Below, piece after piece: positions 18,593 through 27,600 of a DNA stretch of 64,000 bases. Origin of the DNA: Mesocentrotus franciscanus (Eukaryota; Echinodermata; Echinoidea; Camarodonta; Strongylocentrotidae). Numbering within the stretch: position 1 is the first letter of the stretch; the number at the start of each line of letters is the position of its first letter. The DNA lies in NCBI GenBank assembly GCA_037976565.1, contig CP137679.1, forward strand, positions 9,469,973 through 9,533,972, written 5' to 3'. Below the pieces are notes generated by a model, which was not told the origin of the DNA, ran no database searches, and worked only from the letters and a program-made list of their open reading frames with translations. The translations under genes and the position numbers were made by a program.

Positions 18593-20310
18593 TTAAAGAT
18601 CTTTTAGTTTGTTCATGATGAAGGACTGAACGTCCTTCTTTTTTAGTTCGTTGTGAAAAAAGGTTGTCGCTTCTTCCACGCAAGCGTCCAGCTCCTCTTC
18701 AAACATTTCATTCACGAGGTAAACCATGTTAATAAAGCGAAAGTATCGCTCCTCGGTGAGCTTGGTGATGACCCCATCGAAATATTTTTCTACCCTGTCT
18801 GGCCACTCCAGCCACATGCAGTCCTCGTGGTCTTTTTGGCTAGGATAGCTGAGTCTGCATCCTGTGCACGATTGATGTACGGCCTCGTTAATAAGGCCCG
18901 AAAGTGCCTTGACGGCCATGAGGACAGGAGCTACAGGAAGATGTATGTCGTCTTTCGCCGTCTCCACCTCCTGCATGCTGACATCGTTGTCTAGACTCTC
19001 CTCCTCCTCCTCCTCCTCCGCAGCCACCTCCATCTCCTCCTCGTAGTTTAGCTTTCTGCTGAGTTTCTGGAGACTTCGAAGGACCTTTTCTGGTACGTCT
19101 ACATCCATCTGAACCGAGGGAGTTGCTGGAGATGGAGGTCTGCTTGTCCCCCTTGGTGTAGTCACTCCTTCTATGACTGCATTCTGTCTCCGCAGTCGGC
19201 GGACAACCGGGGCTCCAGGAGGAGAATATCCGATGATCATGACTTCTGGTGTGACGGGTGATGAAGGAGATAACTGTCCATGTGCAGTGGGTAAGGGTCT
19301 TGGCAGCTCTTGATTCATTTCAGCGATTGTGGCCTGATTATGGAAAAAAGGGGGGAGCGTCAGTCAGTCAGGTATTTTTGAACTATCTTCTATTTCTTTC
19401 TTTTTTTTTCTTTCTTTTTTTTTTTTTTTATTTCTTTATTTTTTTATTTCTTTATTTTTTTTTCTTCTTCTTTTTTTTTCTTTTCTTTTCCATGTTGCAT
19501 TATCACAAAACCAAACAAATATCAAGTTGTAAAAAACTATTTCTTTACGTTACTAAAATCTCTGACAGCATCGCTGATTTCAAATTTGGCCTTGACCAAT
19601 TTCCACCAATTTTCCCCCGTTAAATTGATACCCTTCTGCCCCGGGAGCATCCTGTTGGTACCTTTCATGTTGTAGTATTCTCGAATGTTTACGTATGGGA
19701 CTCCCCTGAATTTCTTGACTACAGCAAAGCGCTTCCCACCCAAATGAAATGGTTTCGACCCTGCTTCAAATTCACATTTATCCACCTTTATCTCCTGACT
19801 AAAATGACACCCTGCCTCTTCCTTAACCGTAAACCAATTTTCGCTTTTTCTGTCACCATGTGCCTATGATACAAAAAAAACAAAACAAAAAAAACAAACA
19901 ACACACAACAACATGAAAATAATTGTTTGACTCAAGTTTGTAGGAATCATACGCATGCTTCGATCACTTCTCTCTCACTTCTCTCACGCAGTTCACTTGC
20001 ATTGCATCTATCAATGCAAAGATACTCTTATTTTCAAAGACAGTAAGGTATAGTATCAACACTAAAATGAATGAGTGTACATAGAATAGAATACTCAAAT
20101 ATTGACACTTACCCTCAATGCCAAGAGTCCAGGAGGGGTTGCTGGTATGAGCTTCTTCTGCTCCACCGGAGACATTGAAAAACTGGCCCGGTGCAAGACA
20201 TTGGTGGCATCAGTCTCTGGTATCATCCTGACCTTGGGCGTGTTTAGCACGGTGTTGTGGATGGTGGCTGTTGTAGTGGTAGACTTTTTCGGTGAGCGAG
20301 TGGCCATCAT
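18593..20310 (-). CDS. PC4-domain plus acidic zinc-motif protein, probable 3-exon gene
   Basis: Exon 1 is 20310-20113 (ATG ATG GCC, MMATRSPKKS, Ser/Thr/Pro-rich), with donor GTAAGT. Exon 2 is 19863-19549 after acceptor ATCATAG behind a T-rich tract. Exon 3 is 19333-18593 after acceptor ATAATCAG behind a C/T tract. All joins are phase 0. Exon 2 encodes a PC4/p15 ssDNA-binding domain: KRFAVVKKFRGVPYVNIREYY, then PGQKGINL, then W-x-x-L. Exon 3 encodes an acidic run (EEEEEEE), a C-x2-C...H-x3-C motif (CTGCRLSYPSQKDHEDC) and a helical C-terminus. The donor after exon 2 (AAC/GTAAAG) is weaker. If unused, exon 2 ends at its own stop (19537-19539), and exon 3 would be separate or joined directly to exon 1, which also fits phase 0. 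A regulatory or replication role is inferred. Confidence 0.65.
19537..19863 (-). CDS. PC4/p15-type ssDNA-binding domain exon
   Basis: The exon reads AHGDRKSENWFTVKEE, then FHLGGKRFAVVKKFRGV, VNIREYYNMKG and PGQKGINLTGENWWKL. The order basic-aromatic strand, IREYY, P-G-x-KGI-x-L, then W-x-x-L matches the PC4 (SUB1) cold-shock-independent ssDNA-binding fold. The frame ends in a stop at 19537-19539, but a GTAAAG donor lies three codons earlier. PC4 proteins bind single-stranded or melted DNA and act in transcription and repair. In a protein-primed element, an ssDNA-binding protein for strand displacement is an attractive role; this is inference. Confidence 0.8.
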   Translation of the reverse strand, partial: AHGDRKSENWFTVKEEAGCHFSQEIKVDKCEFEAGSKPFHLGGKRFAVVKKFRGVPYVNIREYYNMKGTNRMLPGQKGINLTGENWWKLVKAKFEISDAVRDFSNVKK

Positions 20311-20405
20311 GGTTATATATGAAGAGTTACGTGTGGTATATGCTGTAGATATTTTCAACGGTGTGTAGCTCAGTACTGAATGCGGTACCTTATCTCAAAA
20401 CCACC

Positions 20406-20563
20406 CTGGTATATATAGTCTCTTCACCACACATCCCTATGCACCACACCCGTCAACCAATCATAACGCACTCCTTTAATCAGTCGCCCAATCACCACCA
20501 AGCATGGGTCTTCGTTAACCAATCACAAGGAAGACGATTAATTAAAATCATCCAATCGCAGCG
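20406..20563 (-). promoter_or_regulatory. Right-arm Polinton promoter: TATA plus phased CCAAT boxes
   Basis: On the minus strand a TATA element (CTATATATACC, 20409-20419) lies about 100 bp upstream of the first ATG (20310). Upstream of it are four CCAAT boxes, read on the plus strand at 20457-20461, 20488-20492, 20519-20523 and 20552-20556. They are spaced 31, 31 and 33 bp apart, about three helical turns. NF-Y binds such boxes in animals. The cluster lies just inside the right TIR. Confidence 0.55.
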
Positions 20564-20570
20564 CCTATAA

Positions 20571-20881
20571 ACTTCCTCTCTTCTGACAAAGAGGGAAAAA
20601 CGCCAATCAAAGACGGAAATGGCGGAAGGATCTCTTTAAATGGTCTATTGTTACTTTTTAATTAATGCTCATTGTTCATGAATGGGTCAAAGAGGAAAAA
20701 CGCCAATTCAAGACGGACATGGCGGAAGGATCTCTTAATTGGTCTATTGTTCTTTTAATTCATGCTAATTAGCCATGAATGGCTCGTGCATGACTCACTA
20801 ATTAAAACGGAAGTGACCGGAAGTAAGTCGCTAATTAGGTGTTAATTAATTCTCCCTGTCTGTTCAGACTATCTTACTACT
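20571..20881. repeat. Right TIR of Polinton
   Basis: It is the inverted match of 5681-6000. The outer 200 bp are nearly identical; the inner part differs by a few short indels. It contains the same pair of sub-units about 97-100 bp apart. Confidence 0.9.
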
Positions 20882-20887
20882 GGCATA
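20882..20887. repeat. Polinton target site duplication, right
   Basis: GGCATA is identical to 5675-5680 and directly abuts the right TIR. Confidence 0.9.
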
Positions 20888-21139
20888 CATTTCAAGTATT
20901 TGCGTCATAACTTTTTGGTATATCTTGATGTGAGAGGCAATTTAGTGCCATAATCAGTTCCTCCTTTCTTCATTCAGCCATTTTCCTCGGAACCAGACAG
21001 GTGCCACGTTTAAGACGATCAGCAGTAAACTTTATACTATACCACAAAAAAAGTTTCTCCAAGCAATTGGAATCTGCCGCATAGTCGTTATACAGTCAGG
21101 TTTATAGCCTCATACCCATTCCAGGGTCCTGTTTTAAGG

Positions 21140-21212
21140 ATGGCCGATCTGAAAGGTTTCGTTTTATCATTTCTTTTTTGTTTTCTTTTACAATGTGCTA
21201 CATCTCAGCAAG
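21140..21212 (+). CDS. YWTD-repeat protein, exon 1 (signal peptide)
   Basis: The ATG at 21140 opens MADLKGFVLSFLFCFLLQCA, a classic signal peptide with a hydrophobic core and an AT-S-type cleavage region. Donor GTAAGA follows at 21213. The exon ends one base into a codon, which matches the phase of the exon at 26065. The start lies about 260 bp right of the Polinton, so the insertion is in the promoter or 5' UTR. Only this exon was too short to stand out by length; splice phase and the signal peptide support it. Confidence 0.75.
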
Positions 21213-21807
21213 GTAAGAAATCAGGTTATTTTGTCAATTGAAATTTGGATTGATTGTTTAAATATGGTTGATGATGTTCCAAGTTTTACTTGCACATTTT
21301 TTGTTCAAATATTAGTCTGTTACAAGTTAAATATGCAAAATAATAATCGTCCAAATTTGTATGAAATATTGAATGTAAAAAAATCTTTATGACTTACTTG
21401 CTTTTATTATAGTTTTACAATTTTTTACTACTGATTGATTTCTCCGAATTATTCATGTATATCTTATAGATGAAATAAAATAAAGTTTTATTTAAATTTT
21501 AATTCATATTCAAGATTCATACTAACACCAAAATTCATTTTTAAAATTTATACTCAATTTAAATTCAAATTCAAATTTATATTCAAAATTTAAACTCAGA
21601 ATTCAAATCCAATTTTTTTTTTTTTAAACCATTTCGGACATGAATTGAGAAAAATATTTAAAAAATTACAAAAATATCACGATCAAAAAACCTAAGGGAA
21701 TTTTATTAGCATTGTCCATTACCTTTTGTACCATGAATGTATAAGCGTAATTTTAATTATATTACTACTTCTGCTACTACTACTACTACTACTACTGCTG
21801 CTGCTAC

Positions 21808-21908
21808 AGTCAAACCTGCTTTAGCGACCACCAGTATACAAAGACCACCTGTCTATAAAGGCCGGGTTTCTTTGTTTCCCGTCAGCGGTCTTTATATACA
21901 GGTTTCAT
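21808..21908. repeat. Short TIR repeat (MITE-like), copy 2, in a CTA microsatellite
   Basis: ACAGTCAAACCTGCTTTAGC...GCGGTCTTTATATACAGGTTTCATTA is related to the copy at 4346-4530. CTA/CTG triplet repeats lie on both sides, so it appears to have inserted inside an existing triplet array. Confidence 0.55.
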
Positions 21909-22103
21909 TACTACTACTGCTACTACTATGACGACGACGACGACTACGACTACTAATAATACCATGATAATAAATATGATAATAATAATCATAATAATAA
22001 TAGTGATAATAATATCAATAGTAATGATGATGATGATGATGATGATGATGAAGATTATGATGATGATTATAATGATAACAATATACAAATATACACTGAG
22101 AGG

Positions 22104-22216
22104 TTCTGGTTAAAACTATGCACAAGAGGTAACTCCAATAGTGCTATTTGCTGAGGGGCGCAGCCCCGAAGCAAGTGGTACTTTTGGAGTCACCGAGGCC
22201 CATAGTTTTAACCAGT
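22104..22216. repeat. Hairpin-forming MITE-like repeat
   Basis: The arms CTGGTTAAAACTATG...GAGGTAACTCCAA and TTGGAGTCACCGAGGC...CATAGTTTTAACCAG are inverted matches around a loop containing GGGGCGCAGCCCC. It has no coding capacity. Confidence 0.5.
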
Positions 22217-22924
22217 ACCTCGAAATGGTTTATTTGTTTTATATATAATTTTTTGAATTTCTTATCAAATAAAAAAAAATTACAATTTAAAAAATTACAA
22301 TTTGTATTAAAAAAAGAATAAAAAAGAAAAAATAATAATAAATTTGAATAAAATAAATAAATAAAATTTGAAAATTTATTTTAAAAAATTGTTTTCAACT
22401 CTCATAATACTCCCAAATAGTACTTCTACTCCCAAATAGTATTCCCAAATAGTACTTTTTCAGAGCAACCTTAGAATATTTCTGGTCACGTGACGAGCTC
22501 TCAACCAATCAAAAACCGATAAATTGTTGATGCAGGATATCATAATAATTATATACCTCACTTAAGAAATCCAGCCATCTGATTGGTCGAAATTGCAATC
22601 GTGGTTTTAACCATTCCCGTAAATAAACGAAAAATGCCAAACCCATGTAATAGTTCTAGGGTAAAATTCCAGTTGCCGGAAAAATAGTTCAGTCTCACTG
22701 TGATCCCTATTGGTTTACGTGTTAAAATTGTCTTTGTGCGAGCGCGGACGCCATACAGTGTTTTTTTTTCTGCGATTCCCAAATGATTGAACTTTCAGTC
22801 GTTTTTCCAGCGATGATTAACAGAAAGTGTTTCAGATTTTCTGTGATTTTTAAACAAATTTTTACTCAATAAAAGGCTAAGGTAAAAATTCTTGGTAGAT
22901 TTTTCTTTTAATTCGGCATATAAA

Positions 22925-23037
22925 AGTCATATTGACTGCTTTAATACTCTAGGACTAGCTGTTTCTATACTGGCTCGCGGGATAGTTGAATCCCTTGAGC
23001 GTATAGAAACAGTTAGTCCTCTCGTAGCAGTCAATAT
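22925..23037. repeat. Imperfect palindrome, MITE-like
   Basis: TTGACTGCTTTAATACTCTAGGACTAGCTGTTTCTATA is mirrored by TATAGAAACAGTTAGTCCTCTCGTAGCAGTCAA, with a loop of about 35 bp between. It could fold into a long hairpin. Confidence 0.5.
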
Positions 23038-23139
23038 AACTATACTATAATATTAACAGCAACAATAATGATGGTAATGGTAACAAGATAAGAACTCGTC
23101 ACTGAAGACGAATGAGGTGGTCTGGACGTTTGTTTTAAG

Positions 23140-23695
23140 GATCTCATATGGAGAGATGGAGAGAGAGAGAGATGTATGGCAGTAGATAGATATTAAGGAG
23201 AGAGGGAGACGGGGTATAGTCATGTCAAAAATACATGAGCTGGACAGAGGGATAAAAGAGGACTCAGAATGCATGCACTTGGAAGGAGAGAGGATAGTAT
23301 AAGGAAGCATGGTAGGGTGAACGCAGAACACAAATGGCAAAGGAAAGAGCTAGAGAAAATAAAGGAACGTACTGAGACATACAAGAGGGAGAACATGAGC
23401 CAGAGGCGAGAAAGTGAGAGGGTGAGAGGTGTGAGAGAGTAGAGAAAGAGCTACAGAGGCAGAGACAGAGCTCGGGAGAAATAGCAATATAAGACGGAGG
23501 CAATAGAGCAAGAGAGTGAGAGGGAGACAGATCGAGAGAAGGAGAGGGTGAAAGAGTAGAGAGAGAAAGAGATGTACTAGAATAAAAATAGAGAGACAGA
23601 GCAACTGTCCCCTCTCCTAGAGGGAGCAAAACAAGAGAGGAGAAGAGAACAGAGCAAGAGAGAGAAGAGAAGAGAGAGAGAAATATATGCAATGG
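23140..23695. repeat. GA-rich low-complexity block
   Basis: Degenerate (GA)n purine-rich sequence, with CT on the other strand. It creates long spurious open frames on the minus strand made of Ser/Leu runs. No gene is supported. Confidence 0.6.
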
Positions 23696-24109
23696 AGAAC
23701 GATGCATTCAATATTTCCAGCATAAATAGAATTGAATATTTACTCTATAGAGAAAGAGAAAAGTTGTAGTCATGTACACAATTAAATATCCGTGAGAGAG
23801 ACGTAAACATTGCATATACCTGGGCTGAATAGCTGGACAAAGTATAAACGTCTGGAAAAGAGACTAGCATCAGAGAAATGGGAGGATTTGATATTGTTTA
23901 AGACTTGGGAAATTAACCCTATAGGTTTAATCAACGACAAGGAATCAGATTTCCCATAGTTTTGTACACAAATTATGGACATTCCTCTCCCATAGCTATA
24001 ATACGCAAAATTAGGGATTGTGTATATTTTTTTGTGATTGTATATGTTATGATAAGTCGAAGAAGGTGATAAATTCAAATGTAAAACGGAACCCCCCAAA
24101 AAAAATAAA

Positions 24110-24137
24110 TAAATAAATAAAATAAAAAAAAAAAAAA

Positions 24138-24173
<36 letters not shown>

Positions 24174-24292
24174 AATAAATAAAATAACATAAATAATATT
24201 AAATAATAATTTGACCCATCGGGAATCGAACCTTGGACGATTGAATGGGAGGCAAATGCTTTAACCATTGGACCAAAATATTTCTCATAGAC
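24110..24292 (-). mobile_element. Short tRNA-derived SINE-like repeat
   Basis: On the minus strand TGGTCCAATGGTTAAAGC resembles an A box, and GGTTCGATTCCC, about 35 bp later, is a canonical B box. The segment runs into an (ATT)n and ATTT tail at 24110-24210. The acceptor-stem halves pair poorly, so it is more likely a SINE head than a functional tRNA gene. Confidence 0.5.
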
Positions 24293-24539
24293 TTTACATG
24301 CAAAACTGACAAACGGCCTTGGCATAGTGGCAATTTCAACTTTCAATTGCAAATTTCGACATAATCCCAACATTAAATAAAACAATAAAAAAGGCATGTC
24401 AGCTTTAGTATATCGAAATTAGGGAGAACAAAGAGCAAAAACAAGCGAGATACTGCTCAAAGAACAATGTCATGTAGATTCATGATGTGAACGAAAGACA
24501 CCTCCCATAGGCATAACACGCAAATCAAGAAAATTCTGA

Positions 24540-25440
24540 TATGTCGCCTTTAATTGAAATTTTTACTACGATGACGTCATCAAAATGAAAAATGGTGGCA
24601 ACTGATCTTGTCGGACATTGTCTTAGCTACAACATATCAAAATTTGGAAGAAAATCGATCAACATTTGCAGAGATACAATAAATTTTCCATATATATTCT
24701 GACGTCATACTATGCAAATTCGTATTTTGAGTTCCAAGGCCATTATGATAATGTCATGATAAACTTAAAGGCCAAATGAGACATTAAATCATATTTCCGA
24801 CTCATACTCTATCCAAATATGAAGAACTAAAAATTTGGGGTCCCCGTGCATTCCAAAGAGCTATAATGGATTTTGTATAGGCATGTTTTTGCCCATATAT
24901 GATATGTATTTAATACAAGAGTTCGCGCGCACGGACATGTTTCTTGAACGGACGCTCATTTGATTATTAATGGTCATGGTACTAAATTGTTCAGAAAAAA
25001 ATGAGGAATATCATGTCCAAAAAAAGAAGAGGAATTATTTTGCGTTCGGCCGTCACGAAAGAAAACGCGCGCGCATTCGCGTGTGCACGTTTTTTGCGAA
25101 ATGCTTAAAATGGCCTGAAACGTACTCTAATTTGATTAAAAAGTGATTTTGAGCATTTTGAAGTTTTACGCGCGCACTGACGCGCGGACGCACGCGTACG
25201 CGCGCGTATTTTGACCTGAAATTGACCGCACAGATATTGACCTTGATCATGATAAATATGAATGAGAAATTACTTTCCATTATGAAGATATGACAAAAAC
25301 TTGAATGTCCCCCAAAACCACAAAATGGCGCCTGGATGGCGTCATGAAGACCTGATGACCTTGACAATGTTGTCACGTCTTTTGACAATGACCTATGACT
25401 GTGTCAAAATTGAAAGAAACTGGCTGAACCGATCTTGAGT
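24540..25440. repeat. Unclassified AT-rich interspersed repeat region
   Basis: It contains phrases typical of dispersed marine repeats (CTTGACAATG...GACCTATGACTGTGTC, AGTTATCCTCTGCACAAAAAAGTGCGGAG) and two GACGTCA words. A CG-rich stretch of GCGCGCGCAC character lies near 25160-25205. I could not find its ends or a coding frame. Confidence 0.35.
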
Positions 25441-25649
25441 TATCCTCTGCACAAAAAAGTGCGGAGAAGAAATACAAATAAAGAATAAAGAAAGAAAATT
25501 CTGACGAAATTAATAAGTGGTCTATCGATGACAGACCACCTAATAATAATAATAACAGTAATAATAATATTAGTAATAATGATAGTAATAGTAACAATAA
25601 TAATATTGATTAAGAAGAACGATAAAGGGAATTTGATCTTTGTCGTATC

Positions 25650-25745
25650 CGGACACCTACCCCCTAGGACAACTACCCCCTGACAACTACCCCCGGACAA
25701 CTACCCCCTAGGATAGTTGTCCGGGGGTAGTTGTCCTAGAGGATG
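25650..25745. repeat. Palindromic CCCCCTAGGACAACTA minisatellite
   Basis: Units of about 16 bp (CTACCCCCTAGGACAA) run in one orientation and then switch to the complementary orientation (TTGTCCGGGGGTAGTTGTCC), so the block can fold back. Related units occur at about 31370-31570, 44874-44925 and 51080-51345. Confidence 0.6.
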
Positions 25746-26064
25746 GTTGTCGTAAGGGGTAGTGTTCTTGACATAGAACTCATCTGTGGAAATGACGTGG
25801 ACCCCGTCTAATAAACACTTGTCATTGATTCCAATTTATCGTAACTTGATACCAATCGCAACTCTGTATCAAAAAGATAGGATTTTGATTTGAGGACTTA
25901 CGATCAATCCCGATCAAGCGCAACTATTTATGCTGAATGGGATTTTCACCGTGTCACAAATAAGTGAAACAATCATCAAATGGGCACGACCCTGTTATAA
26001 AGAAATCTTCAATGTCATTTTAAACTATTTATGCTGTACTATAAACTTTTTCTGTCATGTATAG

Positions 26065-26310
26065 CGGAGTCGATGGTATTTGTAGCTGACTTTGAAGGAA
26101 ATGCAATATTCATGGCCGACTTTTCCAGCGACAGTCTCGACTCTTTAACCTACAATGATTTGCCCTTCAGTTCCGTCTATTACCCGATAGGCGTCGATTA
26201 CGATCCCGTTACTCGCATGGTGTACTGGACCGAGTTTTATGGATCCATACGACGCGCGAATATCAATGGCACTATGCAAAGCGTAATCGTCGATAGTAGT
26301 ATTGCCGCAA
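26065..26310 (+). CDS. YWTD-repeat protein, exon 2
   Basis: This 246-nt exon, phase 1 to phase 1, has acceptor ATGTATAG and donor GTGAGT. It encodes blade 1 (SMVFVADFEGNAIFMADF) and the YWTE blade (VDYDPVTRMVYWTEFYGSIRRA). The D-x-x-x-x-x-x-YWTD core and a following NxDG-like turn (NINGTMQSVIV) define LDL-receptor class B repeats, which build extracellular six-bladed propellers. Confidence 0.88.
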
Positions 26311-26873
26311 GTGAGTATTCCTGAACTAATATTTTTCTTTCCTTTTTAAAGATTTCAGATAAATTGCATTTCAATTTAAATATTCTTCATAAGAAATAAA
26401 AACGGTTGTTTAATATTAAATATAACTTACAATTCGCCGTTTTGTGTGTTTCTTTGTTTTGATTTTTGTTTAGTTTTAGTTTTGTTTATTTCAGTTTGTC
26501 GCTTCTTATTTTTCCGTGTTGACTTCTACTTTTCCTTTTTCTTTCCTTCTACTTTTCCCTTGTAATTTTTGACTTCTTTGCTTGACCTTCTAATTCGTGT
26601 TTTCATTTTGTTTTTCATTTTTTTTATGCTGCTGATGATCTTGCTTTTGATGATGTTTCATAATTGTTTTCTCTTTGTTCGTTTACCTTCTTCTTCGTCG
26701 TTTTCTTTTCCCTTTTCATCTTCGCCTTCTTGGTACTCTTTATTTCTTCGACTTGACCCTTCCTTTCATCTGCATCATAACCATCGTCCTCTTCTTAATC
26801 TTTGTTCTTGTTTCTTCTCCTCCTTCTCCTCCTTTACCTCAAAAGTTCTCCATGTCATTGTTTTCTTTCACAG

Positions 26874-27036
26874 ACCCATACTACATTGCGTTGGATACGA
26901 GTCGTGGTAAAATCTTTTGGACCGATGTAACCCTGGACCAAATCATGTCGGCTAATCTCGACGGATCCTCTCAGCAAATTCTCATCAATACCGACATACA
27001 CAACCTATACGCAATCATTATACACAAAGGAGAAGG
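26874..27036 (+). CDS. YWTD-repeat protein, exon 3
   Basis: This 163-nt exon, phase 1 to phase 2, has acceptor TTTCTTTCACAG and donor GTAAAT. It reads PYYIALDTSRGKIFWTDVTL, then MSANLDGSSQQILI: a full repeat with FWTD and the ANLDGS turn. It joins the neighbouring exons in frame. Upstream T/C-rich intron DNA produces spurious longer frames. Confidence 0.85.
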
Positions 27037-27039
27037 GTA

Positions 27040-27600
27040 AATATATGTATTGTGTACCCCCTCACACACACATAAACACACAAACACACATAAACTCTCT
27101 CTCTCTCCGGCACTCTCTCTCTCACTCTCTCTCTCTCTCTCTCACTCTCTCTCGTAACTCTCTCTCTCTCTCTACCTGGCGCGCACACACACACACACAC
27201 ACCCCTCTATCTTTCTCTTTCGCGATATATATATATATATATATATATCTTTATCTCTTTTCATCCCTTTGGATCCCTTTGTCTCTCCCAATCTCTTTGT
27301 CTCTCTCTATCTTTATCCCTTTCTTTCCCTTTCTCTCTCCCAATCTCTATCTCTTTATCTCTTTGGTTCCCTTTCCCTCTTCCAATCTCTCTCTCTCTCA
27401 TTCTCTCTTTATCCCTTTCTTTCCCTTTCTCTCTCCCAATCTCTATCTCTTTATCTCTTTGGTTCCCTTTCCCTCTTCCAATCTCTCTCTCTCTCTCTCT
27501 CTTTATCCCTTTGTTTCCCTTTCTCTCTCCCAATCTCTCTCTCTCTCTCTACCTCGCTCTCTTTATCCCTTTGTTTCCCTTTCTTTATCGCCATCTGTCA
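27040..27600. repeat. (CT)n and TCTCTCCCAATCT low-complexity tract
   Basis: The tract starts with (CA)n, (CT)n and (TA)n microsatellites. A tandem array follows with a unit of about 100-110 bp, built on TTTATCCCTTTCTTTCCCTTTCTCTCTCCCAATCTC-type sequence. It gives long Ser/Leu-rich open frames in several phases, which is a sign of repeat rather than coding. Confidence 0.65.

Larger units (their letters stand above)
5681..20881. mobile_element. Complete Maverick/Polinton element
   Basis: The 15,201-bp element is bounded by TIRs that start AGTAGTAAGATAG and end CTATCTTACTACT, with a GGCATA duplication outside. It carries the full hallmark set: protein-primed family B DNA polymerase, retroviral-type integrase with chromodomain, FtsK/HerA-like packaging ATPase, adenain-type protease, and major and minor capsid proteins. 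Polintons are regarded as virus-like self-synthesising transposons. The left-arm genes read right and the right-arm genes read left, meeting in a non-coding zone at 13113-13999. TIR identity is high and most ORFs are open, so the insertion looks recent. Three genes nonetheless carry small inactivating lesions. Confidence 0.95.
21213..26064 (+). other. Intron 1 of the YWTD gene, repeat-rich
   Basis: The intron runs from GTAAGA at 21213 to an acceptor ATGTATAG ending at 26064. It holds CTA/GAT microsatellites (about 21765-22080), three short inverted-repeat elements listed separately and a GA-rich low-complexity block (23140-23690). It also holds a tRNA-like SINE (about 24110-24290), an unclassified repeat with TGACGTCA-type words (24540-25440) and a palindromic CCCCCTAGGACAACTA block (25650-25745). 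No coding exon was seen inside. Confidence 0.55.

Noticed and set aside
19258..19623. 121-aa plus-strand ORF rich in Phe
   Set aside because: It is a translation of a T-rich intron on the strand opposite the PC4 gene.
23264..23707. 147-aa minus-strand Ser/Leu ORF
   Set aside because: Low-complexity CT repeat, no homology.
24215..24290. Functional minus-strand tRNA gene
   Set aside because: The A and B boxes are good but the acceptor stem pairs poorly and a simple-repeat tail follows.
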